Program-made: the position numbers and the translations under genes
Part shown: positions 38,047 to 46,562 of the stretch, piece by piece
How the letters are laid out: every line of letters starts with the position of its first letter
Numbering within the stretch: position 1 is the stretch's first letter
NCBI GenBank assembly: GCA_002355455.1
Contig: AP017375.1
Location: 3,959,640-4,023,639, forward strand
Origin: Stanieria sp. NIES-3757
GTDB lineage: Bacteria > Cyanobacteriota > Cyanobacteriia > Cyanobacteriales > Xenococcaceae
Direction of reading: 5' to 3'
Length of the DNA stretch: 64,000 nucleotides
The notes under the pieces: generated by a model
Told to the model about the DNA's origin: nothing
What the model saw: the letters and a program-made list of their open reading frames with translations, nothing else
Databases searched by the model: none

Positions 38047-39093
38047 TTATAGCATTTTATTGTTAGCAGTTAAGTAAGCATGATGTTGCTCTTGTTCAAA
38101 ACGTTGAACTTGACGAGGTTGCAGATAAACTTCTTGTCCTAATTCTAGATCGAGTTGAGCAAATTTCTCTCGACTTAGATGGGCTGTAACTGTCAAATCA
38201 CCTGGTAAAACTAATTCTAATTGGATTTCCCAACCTAAATGAGTGATTCGTTTAAGAGTGGCAGGAATACTATTTTTTGTAGGTAGATCATTAACTTCAA
38301 AATCGTGGGGACGAATAAATGCTGGTAGAGAAGAAGAAGGTAAATAGCCTTTATTGAAAACGGCAAGGGTGTCAGGAATGATGTTGACTTCGCCTACAAA
38401 ACTCATCACAAAAGGATTAGCAGGACGGTCGTATACTTCTGCTGGAGTGCCGATTTGTTCGATTCTGCCTTGGTTCATCACAACGATTTTATCTGCTACT
38501 GCCATTGCTTCTTCACGGTCGTGAGTAACAAAAAGACTGGTAAGATGAACTTCATCATGGAGACGACGCAACCAATTCCGTAATTCTTGTCTAACTTTGG
38601 CATCTAATGCCCCAAAAGGTTCATCGAGGAGTAATACTTCTGGTTGTACGGCTAAGGCACGAGCTAAAGCAACTCTCTGACGCTGTCCACCAGAAAGTTG
38701 GCTCGGATAGCGATCGCCAAATCCCTGGAGTTGAATTAGTTCGAGAAGTTCTTCTACTTTTTGTTTGATTAGTTTGCGGGGTTTTTTGCGAATATCTAAA
38801 CCGAAAGCAATATTTTGTCTAACTGTAAGATGTTTAAAAAGGGCATAATGTTGGAAAACAAAACCAATATTTCGCTTTCTAATATCGAGGTGAGTGGCAT
38901 CGCGATGATTGATCGTTATTTTACCTGTATCAGGAGTTTCTAAACCAGCAATGGTTCTTAAAAGGGTAGATTTTCCTGAACCCGAAGGCCCGAGTAATGC
39001 AACTAAAGTTCCTGGTTCGACTGTTAAATCAATTTGATCTAAAGCTTGAAAATTACCGAATTTTTTGGATACTTGATTGACGGTGATACTCAT
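38047..39093 (-). CDS. cysA: Sulfate/thiosulfate ABC transporter ATPase
   Basis: 348 aa. Walker [19 protein letters not shown], signature [15 protein letters not shown], Walker [12 protein letters not shown] and H-loop [11 protein letters not shown]. The C-terminal regulatory TOBE-like region (FIRPHDFEV onward) is typical of CysA/MalK-type ATPases. Last gene of sbpA-small gene-cysT-cysW-cysA, separated from cysW by 124 bp that contain heptamer-like repeats. Confidence 0.95.
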   Translation of the reverse strand: MSITVNQVSKKFGNFQALDQIDLTVEPGTLVALLGPSGSGKSTLLRTIAGLETPDTGKITINHRDATHLDIRKRNIGFVFQHYALFKHLTVRQNIAFGLDIRKKPRKLIKQKVEELLELIQLQGFGDRYPSQLSGGQRQRVALARALAVQPEVLLLDEPFGALDAKVRQELRNWLRRLHDEVHLTSLFVTHDREEAMAVADKIVVMNQGRIEQIGTPAEVYDRPANPFVMSFVGEVNIIPDTLAVFNKGYLPSSSLPAFIRPHDFEVNDLPTKNSIPATLKRITHLGWEIQLELVLPGDLTVTAHLSREKFAQLDLELGQEVYLQPRQVQRFEQEQHHAYLTANNKML

Positions 39094-39114
39094 AAAGTTT
39101 GTCTTTGGTTAATT

Positions 39115-39135
39115 GTTGATGGTTGATAGTTGATT
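39115..39135. repeat. Short heptamer repeat (GTTGATN)x3
   Basis: GTTGATG GTTGATA GTTGATT in tandem between cysW and cysA, followed at about 39208-39225 by a doubled CTGCTAA/CTGCTAA. Repeat-type filler of the kind seen after sasA. Confidence 0.55.
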
Positions 39136-39217
39136 GGTAAAAAGTAATAAGGCAAAAAAAAGAATATTTATTTTTATTCCCTGTTCTTTAATCATTAATA
39201 CTGACAACTGGTCACTG

Positions 39218-40030
39218 CTAACTGCTAACCGACTTAGTTCGCGCTTCCAAAATTTCTTTGAAAATCAAGGTAAATACGCCTAATAAAGCTAGAATTGCTG
39301 CTGCACTAAATGCTGCTTCAGTTTGGTAGTTTTTATAAGCTTGTTCGACAAAAATAGGTAGAGTAGCTGTTTTTCCTAAAATACTGCCTGAGACAACTGC
39401 AACTGCGCCAAATTCACCCATTGCTCTAGCATTAGTTAACAGAACGCCATAAAGTAAACCCCAACGAATACTAGGTAAAGTAACGCGAGCAAAAACTTGC
39501 CAATCATTCGCGCCTAAAGTGCGGGCTGCGGTTTCTTGTTCTTCACCAATTTCTTCTAAAATAGGGATAACTTCACGGGCAACAAAAGGTAAAGTAACAA
39601 ATGCTGTGGCGATTACTATTCCTGGGATAGCAAAAACAATTTTTAGATCTAAATTTGCCAGTAAACCACCAAACCAACCATTCCGCCCATAAAGTAAAAC
39701 AATCATTAAACCAGCTACGACTGGAGAAATGGAAAAAGGTAAATCGATCACACTTAAAAGTAAAGTACGACCGCGAAATTGATTGCGAGCAATTACCCAG
39801 GCAGCACAAAGACCAAAAAGAGTATTTAAAGGAACTGCGATCGCGACTACAATAAGAGTTAGTCGTAAAGCTTGCCAAAATTCCCTTTTACTAATTGAAT
39901 CTAAAAAGGCATTAAATCCTTGATGAAAAGCTTCGTAAAAAATGGCAATGGCAGGAATAAATAATAGTAATAATAAATAAAATAAGGCAATAGCAATTAA
40001 GATATATGCGAGTTTATTTTTATTGGGCAT
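39218..40030 (-). CDS. cysW: Sulfate ABC transporter permease CysW
   Basis: 270-aa inner-membrane permease, about six TM helices. The EAA loop is EEIGEEQETAARTLGANDWQVFARVTLPSI; GEFGAVAVVSGSI and FVEQAYKNYQTEAAFSAA are typical of CysW. Its start overlaps the cysT stop by 11 bp, indicating translational coupling. Confidence 0.94.
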   Translation of the reverse strand: MPNKNKLAYILIAIALFYLLLLLFIPAIAIFYEAFHQGFNAFLDSISKREFWQALRLTLIVVAIAVPLNTLFGLCAAWVIARNQFRGRTLLLSVIDLPFSISPVVAGLMIVLLYGRNGWFGGLLANLDLKIVFAIPGIVIATAFVTLPFVAREVIPILEEIGEEQETAARTLGANDWQVFARVTLPSIRWGLLYGVLLTNARAMGEFGAVAVVSGSILGKTATLPIFVEQAYKNYQTEAAFSAAAILALLGVFTLIFKEILEARTKSVSS

Positions 40031-40883
40031 AACGACGGCTCCACTGTTGTAGCAGATTAATTAATAGTAATAATCCTAAAGAAGCTAACAATAAAACTGT
40101 GCCGATTACTGTTGCTCCTGTATAGTCGTATTGTTCTAATTTTTGAAATACTAAAACTGGTGCAATTAAATCTTTAAAAGGAAGGCTAGAAGCTACCATT
40201 ACTACTGAACCGTATTCGCCTACAGCCCGTGAAAAACCGAGAGCAATTCCTGTCAAAATTGGTGGAATTAATGGTGGTAAAATCACTCGCCAAAAAGTTT
40301 GAGAATCCGATGCACCTAATGACCAAGCAGCTTGTTCTATTTCTGGTTCAATTTCAAGTAAAACTGGTTGCAAAGTCCGAACTACAAAAGGCAAAGAAAT
40401 AAAGAGCATAGCAACAAAAACCCCTAAACGAGTAAAGGCAATTTTGATGCCAAAAGGTGCAAATAATTGTCCAATCCAACCATTATGACTATAAATAGTT
40501 GCTAAAACTAAACCTGCTACCGAGGTTGGTAAAGCAAAGGGAATATCTATAGCTGCATCAACAATTTTTTTGCCAGGAAATCGATAGCGAACTAAAATCC
40601 AAGCAATCAAAGTCCCCATCAGACCATTAATCAAACCAGCAGCTAAAGCAGTAACAAAAGTGACTTCATAAGCAGAGAGAGCAACAGGTTCAGTAGCAGT
40701 TTGCCAAAATTTTGTAATTCCTAAAGTTGAAGATTTTGTAATTAAAGCTGTGATGGGTAAAAGTAAAATTAAACTGAGATAAACTATGGTTAATAACCAA
40801 GGATAAGAAATTCTTTTCCAGAAATTGCTGAGTGATTTTGATGAAGTAAAGTTATTCGTAAAATCTATTTTATAGTTAGTCAT
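40020..40883 (-). CDS. cysT: Sulfate ABC transporter permease CysT
   Basis: 287 aa from ATG 40883; the TTG five codons upstream is less likely. Six TM helices. The family segments are DIPFALPTSVAGLVLATIY, the EAA loop IEPEIEQAAWSLGASDSQTFWRVILPPL and GFSRAVGEYGSVVMVASSLP. It pairs with CysW to form the membrane channel. The gene overlaps cysW by 11 bp. Confidence 0.94.
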   Translation of the reverse strand: MTNYKIDFTNNFTSSKSLSNFWKRISYPWLLTIVYLSLILLLPITALITKSSTLGITKFWQTATEPVALSAYEVTFVTALAAGLINGLMGTLIAWILVRYRFPGKKIVDAAIDIPFALPTSVAGLVLATIYSHNGWIGQLFAPFGIKIAFTRLGVFVAMLFISLPFVVRTLQPVLLEIEPEIEQAAWSLGASDSQTFWRVILPPLIPPILTGIALGFSRAVGEYGSVVMVASSLPFKDLIAPVLVFQKLEQYDYTGATVIGTVLLLASLGLLLLINLLQQWSRRYAQ

Positions 40884-40888
40884 AATTA

Positions 40889-41191
40889 TTAATCGCAATG
40901 ATTTGGTTTGAGATTAAAAAAGCTAGTTTCTATTTTTAAACTATTTAAATAAACTAAAGTTTCAATTAATTTTTCCATTGTTCCTGTAGCTTTTAAAGAA
41001 AGCCAATTAAACTGATCTGTTTCAGTTCCAGCTATCATTCCCACCAGATTCAATTTAATTTGCATTAAAGCAACTAGATTAATAATGACTTTTCCCGGCA
41101 GATAATCTTTAGGAATTTTAATAATTAAACCAATAGTAGCGATTTGGCTTTTATTTAACTCAAACAATGAATATGGCGATCGATCATTCAT
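40889..41191 (-). CDS. Small conserved protein of the sulfate operon (NIL-like)
   Basis: 100 aa from ATG 41191, which has AAGGA upstream; a TTG frame start at 41224 is less likely. Two halves, PYSLFELNKSQIATIGLIIKIPKDYLPG and VALMQIKLNLVGMIAG, have the beta-alpha-beta look of a NIL/ACT-type ligand domain. A similarly sized gene sits between sbpA and cysT in Synechocystis (ssr2439 locus), so this is a conserved operon member. Possible role: sulfur-status sensing or transporter inhibition (inference). Confidence 0.75.
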   Translation of the reverse strand: MNDRSPYSLFELNKSQIATIGLIIKIPKDYLPGKVIINLVALMQIKLNLVGMIAGTETDQFNWLSLKATGTMEKLIETLVYLNSLKIETSFFNLKPNHCD

Positions 41192-41229
41192 GACTACTAT
41201 CCTTAATAATTCAAATAAAATCAATAGAT

Positions 41230-42285
41230 TTACTTTTGATTGATCTTATTCATCAACTTATCGAATACTGCTCCGTCATCAAAAAATTTGGTTTGAATTT
41301 TATCCCAACCACCTAAATCTTGAACGGTAAATAAATTTTTAATTTCAGGATATTGATTAGTAAATTCTTTAGCTACGGTTTGATCGACAGGACGAAAACC
41401 AACTTTGGCAAATTCTTTTTGTGCTTCTGGAGTGAATAGAAATTCTGCAAAAGCTTGCGCTACTTCTCTAGTACCATGTTTATCCACGTTAGCATCAACA
41501 ACCGCTACAGGACTATCAATCGAAATGTTGTAATCAGTAGGAATTACATAAGGTAAAGATTCGCCTTTCTGCTGTGCTAAAATAACTTCATTTTCATAGT
41601 TAATTAAAATATTGCCTTGTCCTTGCTGATAAAATACTTCGCTTGATTCCCGAGCATCTTTAGGTAATATGGGTACGTTTTTCAAGACTTTTTCTGTAAA
41701 GAGTTCTGCTTCTTGTTCGCTACCGCCAGCTTGAGATACTGCACCCCAAAGAGCGAGAAAATTCCATCTTGCACCACCAGAAGTTTTAGGATTAGCAGTA
41801 ATAGGTTGAATCCCATCTTTAGCTAAATCTGACCACTGAGAAACTTTAACATTGTCATCTCGTTTAACTAAAGCTGCAACAGATTTATGCACAATTGAAT
41901 CGTTAGGTAATTCTTGTTCCCAACCAGGTTCAATTAATCCTGCTTCTTCAATTTTTTTGGTATCTAAAGCCAAAGCTAAAGCTACTATATCTGCTTCTAA
42001 ACCATCAATCACTGCACGAGTTTGAGAACCAGAACCACCATAACTTTGTTCAATCATAACATCTTGTCCAGTTTTGGCTTTCCACTGTTCGGCAAATTTA
42101 GGAATAATCTTTTCGTAGGCACTTTGAGTAACAGCGTAAGAAACTAGAGTCAATTTAGCTTCAGATTGACTTGAAGCTGCTGTTTGAGATTCACTTTGGG
42201 CAGAAGAACAGCCAGCGATCGCACTACTACTAATTAACCCCACTAACATCCAGCCTAAAAAACTTCGGCGTTTGGTATTTTTCAT
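41230..42285 (-). CDS. sbpA: Periplasmic sulfate-binding protein
   Basis: 351 aa. N-terminus MKNTKRRSFLGWMLVGLISSSAIAGCSSAQS, a lipoprotein-type signal with AGC. The mature part matches the sulfate/thiosulfate-binding family: LTLVSYAVTQSAYEKIIPKF, IEQSYGGSGSQTRAVIDGL, ADIVALAL, NPKTSGGARWNFLALWG, ILINYENEVILA. First gene of the operon; divergent from a Crp-type regulator with a palindromic site between. Confidence 0.95.
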   Translation of the reverse strand: MKNTKRRSFLGWMLVGLISSSAIAGCSSAQSESQTAASSQSEAKLTLVSYAVTQSAYEKIIPKFAEQWKAKTGQDVMIEQSYGGSGSQTRAVIDGLEADIVALALALDTKKIEEAGLIEPGWEQELPNDSIVHKSVAALVKRDDNVKVSQWSDLAKDGIQPITANPKTSGGARWNFLALWGAVSQAGGSEQEAELFTEKVLKNVPILPKDARESSEVFYQQGQGNILINYENEVILAQQKGESLPYVIPTDYNISIDSPVAVVDANVDKHGTREVAQAFAEFLFTPEAQKEFAKVGFRPVDQTVAKEFTNQYPEIKNLFTVQDLGGWDKIQTKFFDDGAVFDKLMNKINQK

Positions 42286-42340
42286 GAATCTTTTATTTTA
42301 CTTTCGTTTGTTTGTTGATGCTATCATAATCCAAGTTAAT

Positions 42341-42367
42341 TTGAATTGCAATACAATTAAAATTCAA
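42341..42367. promoter_or_regulatory. Nested inverted repeat between sbpA and the Crp-type regulator
   Basis: TTGAATT (42341-42347) and AATTCAA (42361-42367) are inverted arms around an inner AATTG/CAATT pair (42345-42349, 42354-42358). The site lies midway in the 152-bp divergent promoter region and is a plausible operator controlling both directions. Confidence 0.45.
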
Positions 42368-42437
42368 TTTTGCTTGCGCAGTAAAAATATAGGCTTATGG
42401 GATGATAGAAATAAGCAAGACCGTATAGATATTAGCT

Positions 42438-43229
42438 ATGGCAAAAGCAGCAAAACAGCCCAAAATTAATCCCATAGAACAGTTAGTGAGTAGCAATTAT
42501 TTGTTTAGAGGCTTAGATCGAGACTGGCTCAAACAAATTCTTCCGCCTCAAAGCCTCAAAGTTGAAAAATTATTTTCTAATCGCCCGATTTATACCGCTT
42601 TTTTGCCAGAAGAATCTATCGACGTACTCTATATAATTCTTGACGAAGGAATAGTAATTGCTCGAAGCGCACCTTTAGATAGAATTGTGGGGATTACTTA
42701 TCCAGGAAATTGTTTTGGTGAAAGAAATTTATCTTTTAGTTATGGATTAGCGACGAGAGCTTTTCCTACTCTAATCGAAGCGTATAAAACTACTCACGTC
42801 TTGAAAATTCCTCTGGCGACAATAGAAAAACTCTATCAAGAAAACGAGACTTTTCGCGATCGCTATCGTTTGTTATTCGAGTTGAGGGAAAAATTTCAAT
42901 ACCATCTACTTAATTGCAGTACTTATCCTCCTCAAGCAGTAGCATCTTTACTAAGAGCTTTAATTTATCAAGAGAGAGAATTAGGCAATCAACCCGACCA
43001 AGATGGAGTTTATGTATTCGATCTACCAGTAGATATTATTGCTCGTGCTTGTCAACTCAATCAGCGCACTGTTGAGCAAGTACTTAAAGGGATGCAAAAA
43101 GTAGAGTTAATTCAATCAGCCAAAAATACCGATTTGTCTGGAGATATTATTCGTGTAATGGCTCCAGAAGGATTAAAAGAAGTATATTCGGCCACTAGAG
43201 ATAAAGTTGCTTGGTGGCCGTTACGTTAA
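42438..43229 (+). CDS. cysR: Crp/Fnr-family regulator, CysR candidate
   Basis: 263 aa. The cyclic-nucleotide-binding fold (about 20-140) has LFRGLDRDWLKQILPPQ and VGITYPGNCFGERNLSF, but lacks an obvious cAMP-binding RxS motif. A C-terminal winged HTH at about 190-225 includes LPVDIIARACQLNQRTVEQVLKGMQ. In Synechococcus elongatus a Crp-type regulator, CysR, lies in the sulfate-permease cluster and is needed for the sulfur response; the divergent position here argues for orthology. The gene symbol rests on context. Confidence 0.78.
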   Translation: MAKAAKQPKINPIEQLVSSNYLFRGLDRDWLKQILPPQSLKVEKLFSNRPIYTAFLPEESIDVLYIILDEGIVIARSAPLDRIVGITYPGNCFGERNLSFSYGLATRAFPTLIEAYKTTHVLKIPLATIEKLYQENETFRDRYRLLFELREKFQYHLLNCSTYPPQAVASLLRALIYQERELGNQPDQDGVYVFDLPVDIIARACQLNQRTVEQVLKGMQKVELIQSAKNTDLSGDIIRVMAPEGLKEVYSATRDKVAWWPLR

Positions 43230-43233
43230 ATCA

Positions 43234-43261
43234 GTAGAGACGTAACATGTTACGTTTGTAC
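43234..43261. repeat. Second copy of the GTAGAGACGTA palindrome
   Basis: GTAGAGACGTAACA-TGTTACGTTTGTAC, 28 bp with two mismatched pairs, 4 bp after the cysR stop. It is related to the perfect copy at 11816-11843; the central base pairs changed together (ATA/TAT to ACA/TGT). Confidence 0.65.
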
Positions 43262-43289
43262 ACCAGTTACTAGTGACTGATAACGAAAA

Positions 43290-44759
43290 TTACGTAGCTA
43301 AGTGTTGTTCAACGACACTAACTAATTGATTAGTCCAATAGGTAGTAAGTTCTTGGTTCACTGCCTCAACCATTACCCGAATAACAGGTTCAGTCCCAGA
43401 AGCACGAACTAAAATTCGTCCTTGATCTCCCATCGCTGATTCGGCTTGAATAATAGCTTTGTGTAAAGGCTGACATTCTTGCCAATGACAACGGCGATCG
43501 CGGTCTTCGACTCGAACATTGCGTAATAATTGGGGATAAGTTTGAAAACTACTATCAACTAATTGCGCTAGAGATAAACCAGACTGACTAATTAAACTAG
43601 TTAAATGTAAAGCAGTTTGAACTCCATCTCCAGAAATGCTGTGATGATGACAGAGGATATGACCAGATTGTTCGCCTCCAAGCATTGCGCCAGTCCGCCA
43701 CATTTCAGCTTGGACATAGCGATCGCCAACGGCGGTTCTTGTCAGTTTACCACCGCTTTTTTGCCAAGCTCGCTCAAAACCGAGATTAGCCATGACAGTA
43801 GCAATAATTAAATTATCTGGTAACTGTTGTTTATCTTTGAGTTGATTACCCCAAAAATAAAGAATATAATCTCCGTCTACCACTCTACCCTGAGCATCAA
43901 CTGCCATCACGCGGTCAGCATCACCATCAAAGGCAAAACCTAAATCTGCGTGATAATTTTGGACAGCATCTTGCAAAACATTAAGATGAGTCGAACCACA
44001 ATTGACATTAATGCGATCGCCATTGGGTTGCTCATGTAGACTAATTACTTCTGCTCCCAACTGTTTAAAAATAGCTGGTGCTACTTGAACCGAAGCACCC
44101 CAAGCCAGATCTAAAACAATCCGCAGCTTTTGAAAATCGGAATTTTTCGGCAGCGAATTAGCCAAATATTGATGATAATTATTTACCAAATCGGGACGAT
44201 AATAAAATTTGCCCCAACCTAGTCCTACAGAATTAAACGAGATTTGATTATAGGCAGCTCTCAATTGCGCTTCAATTTCAGCAGTAAGAACCTCATCTAA
44301 CTTAGTTCCTTGATTACTAAAAAATTTAATTCCATTGTCTTCGGGCGGGTTATGACTAGCAGAAATCATAATGCCACCAATAGCTTTACTCATACGAGTA
44401 ACAGAAGCAACACAAGGGGTAGGACATAAACCCAAATGCCAAACTTCTAAACCAGCAGAAGTTAAACCTGCTGCGATCGCCATAGCTAACATATCGCTAG
44501 AATTTCTGGAATCTTGTCCAATAATAATTGGTCCCGAATGAGAAGCACTTTCCTGTAAAACTTGACCAGCCCAATAACCCAATTGCAAAGCAAAGGAAGC
44601 ATTCAAGAGTTCTCCTGCTTTACTTCTAATCCCATCAGTCCCAAACAAGGGGGTTTTAGGCAAAATATTAGTTATTTGAATCGGTTTTAATAAATCAACT
44701 TGAGGATAACTCACACCACTAAACTCCTCTTTTTTATTAAATATGACATCATAGCTCAT
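43290..44759 (-). CDS. glmM: Phosphoglucosamine mutase
   Basis: 489 aa; interconverts glucosamine-6-P and -1-P for UDP-GlcNAc. Seen: [13 protein letters not shown], active-site Ser S135 in [20 protein letters not shown], the metal loop [23 protein letters not shown] and [15 protein letters not shown]. An N-terminal extension of about 37 residues before PLFGTDGIR is absent in E. coli GlmM but common in cyanobacterial proteins. Confidence 0.95.
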   Translation of the reverse strand: MSYDVIFNKKEEFSGVSYPQVDLLKPIQITNILPKTPLFGTDGIRSKAGELLNASFALQLGYWAGQVLQESASHSGPIIIGQDSRNSSDMLAMAIAAGLTSAGLEVWHLGLCPTPCVASVTRMSKAIGGIMISASHNPPEDNGIKFFSNQGTKLDEVLTAEIEAQLRAAYNQISFNSVGLGWGKFYYRPDLVNNYHQYLANSLPKNSDFQKLRIVLDLAWGASVQVAPAIFKQLGAEVISLHEQPNGDRINVNCGSTHLNVLQDAVQNYHADLGFAFDGDADRVMAVDAQGRVVDGDYILYFWGNQLKDKQQLPDNLIIATVMANLGFERAWQKSGGKLTRTAVGDRYVQAEMWRTGAMLGGEQSGHILCHHHSISGDGVQTALHLTSLISQSGLSLAQLVDSSFQTYPQLLRNVRVEDRDRRCHWQECQPLHKAIIQAESAMGDQGRILVRASGTEPVIRVMVEAVNQELTTYWTNQLVSVVEQHLAT

Positions 44760-44954
44760 AATTTTATCAAGACAAAAAAATTACAGAGTTTAAATTCTGA
44801 AATTCAACTTCTGTAACTAAATAATTAATCCCAAGTTAAGCGATAATTTTTAATTTTGGGTAAAGTTTTTTTAGTATCTAAGTAATAATCACTAAAAATT
44901 TGATAAATTTATCTACCCAAACTGTGATTAAGATCTAATGAATCTAGCAACAAT

Positions 44955-45257
44955 TTAAATATTTTCTCGGACAAGTAACTGTTCCATCTCTTGCCAGGTC
45001 AAACCAATTTGTAAATAATTAGGTTTAACGGGATTGTAAGGACTAACCAAGCGATCAATCGAAAGAATTTGGTCATCTTCTGTGATCAGTGGTATGTCTG
45101 GATCATAAATCGTAGAGTGCATTAAGGAACTAGAATAGCCGTTAAAAATTAGCACTGTATCTGGTTCACCAGAAACTTTTTGAAGATTGATAATTAAAAC
45201 TTCTTCTGGATGCTTACGTCCATATTGTTCTAAACGAAAACCTATTGGTGCTGACAT
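44955..45257 (-). CDS. Conserved cyanobacterial/plastid-lineage protein (DUF7734-like)
   Basis: 100 aa from ATG 45257; an upstream frame start at 45299 would add a spurious hydrophobic leader. It starts MSAPIGFRLEQYGRKHPEEVLI, with KVSGEPDTVLIFNGYSSSLMHSTIYDPDIPLI, ending YLQIGLTWQEMEQLLV. Small beta-rich soluble protein. I recall a cyanobacteria-plus-plant family of this kind (DUF7734), function unknown. It follows the DUF3177 gene by 55 bp and is probably co-transcribed. Confidence 0.75.
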   Translation of the reverse strand: MSAPIGFRLEQYGRKHPEEVLIINLQKVSGEPDTVLIFNGYSSSLMHSTIYDPDIPLITEDDQILSIDRLVSPYNPVKPNYLQIGLTWQEMEQLLVRENI

Positions 45258-45312
45258 GGGAATAAATATTCCATAACAAATCAATTTAATTAATCTCAAA
45301 GAGTAAATTTAT

Positions 45313-45909
45313 TTATTGTTCAAGGGCAGAACGTCCTTGTTTTCCTAGCCTAACTAAGACAAAGTACAGTAAATAAAGTATATAGATCGTTAAACCTACC
45401 ATACCCATAAAACCTAAAAACCCTTCGTTATCGGGTTTGTTATGAAACATGGTTCGATAAAATTGGGGTGCTTCTAACCACACTTGACAAAAAGGTGTAT
45501 TTAATTTGCTCTCAGATAACCCACAAGTAACAAAAGGAAGGCTTGCTACTAGTCCTAAAAAACAGTATATAGTGGTTGCCCAACGCCAAGAGGTAAAGGC
45601 AACTTTGAGGGTTCTTTTGGGCAAATCTCTAATCTCATCATTTAAATCTACCCAAAACCAAAGCGCGATGATAATTAGAAGTCGAGCCAAAATTCCCGTG
45701 AAAAAGCCAATTCTCCAACCAGGAATCAATAAATAAATGGTGATCATTAATAGGCTAGCGACTCGCCAGTAAATAATCAGTAATTTTACAATGGCTTCTT
45801 TTTTCTGAAAAATAGCCCAAAATAACAACATTAATGGCAAAACTACTGTAAATACTACTGCTAAGCGATAATCCATCCACACCAAAGGTCGAAACCACAT
45901 TTCATTCAT
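45313..45909 (-). CDS. DUF3177 family membrane protein
   Basis: 198 aa with about five TM helices: MDYRLAVVFTVVLPLMLLFWA, IIYWRVASLLMITIYLLIPGWRIGFFTGILARLLIIIALWF and others. Conserved soluble loop LPKRTLKVAFTSWRWATTIY and Cys-containing VTCGLSESKLNTPFCQVWLEAP. It matches the cyanobacterial DUF3177 family in length and motifs. Function unknown. Confidence 0.8.
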   Translation of the reverse strand: MNEMWFRPLVWMDYRLAVVFTVVLPLMLLFWAIFQKKEAIVKLLIIYWRVASLLMITIYLLIPGWRIGFFTGILARLLIIIALWFWVDLNDEIRDLPKRTLKVAFTSWRWATTIYCFLGLVASLPFVTCGLSESKLNTPFCQVWLEAPQFYRTMFHNKPDNEGFLGFMGMVGLTIYILYLLYFVLVRLGKQGRSALEQ

Positions 45910-45968
45910 ATATTTTTCTACTTAATTGCAACTCTAGATTATTCTACGAGTATCAAAGCTAGCTAACC

Positions 45969-46009
45969 AAAAAAAACAAAAGTGGGAATCTCATTGTCAG
46001 ACTCCCACT
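45969..46009 (-). terminator. Intrinsic terminator of cp12
   Basis: On the minus strand: AGTGGGAGTCT, a short loop, AGATTCCCACT (11-bp stem, one mismatch), then a T-rich run of about 12. It lies about 97 bp after the cp12 stop. Very convincing. Confidence 0.85.
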
Positions 46010-46105
46010 CTAATCCAATTATTTCTGAACAAACTTAAGATTGATCTAGATTATCAACAGTGCTTTTCTTTTAGAAACACTTTTCATCAAGTTTGGTTGG
46101 CGCAA

Positions 46106-46330
46106 TTAGTCGTCGTAAACTCGACACTCTAGAGCATCAGGGTTGTTATCACAGTATTGTTCTAAAGAGGTTTTTTCTGGATGTTTTTGACGTTGATGAG
46201 CTGCTTCGGCTTGTAGTTCTTCTACAGCATCCCAAGCTGCTGCACATTCTCCAGAAGTTGCTCCTTCAAGATCGCAAACTGCTTTTGCTTGTGCTTTTTC
46301 TTGTTCAATTTGTTCTTGTATATTGCTCAT
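46106..46330 (-). CDS. cp12: Calvin-cycle regulator CP12
   Basis: 74 aa, intrinsically disordered regulator that bridges GAPDH and phosphoribulokinase in the dark. Two redox Cys pairs are present: C19/C29 around VCDLEGATSGECAAAW and C60/C69 in QYCDNNPDALECRVYDD. The PRK-binding AWDAVEELQAE core follows. A good Shine-Dalgarno (AAGAGGAA) precedes the ATG. A strong terminator follows, so the gene is monocistronic. Confidence 0.97.
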   Translation of the reverse strand: MSNIQEQIEQEKAQAKAVCDLEGATSGECAAAWDAVEELQAEAAHQRQKHPEKTSLEQYCDNNPDALECRVYDD

Positions 46331-46562
46331 TATTCCTCTTGTTACACTCTGTTTATTGATTTATTAAAATTTACTATTTTCTTCTGTCACTGTCGACAGG
46401 GGATATCTAGAGTGACATCTTGAATAACCAATAATTGTAAGGTAGTTTTTGAAGACAAATAGTTTATTTATCTACAATTTCCTATTGTACTTGGCTCTAT
46501 GATAGCGTTTATCTCCACTAAGACGAAATTTAGTATTTTAGTCTTATTTTAATAATTTTGAT

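Noticed and set aside
46093-46359. Plus-strand ORF of 88 codons across cp12
   Set aside because: Antisense shadow; CP12 on the minus strand has all functional motifs, a ribosome-binding site and a terminator.
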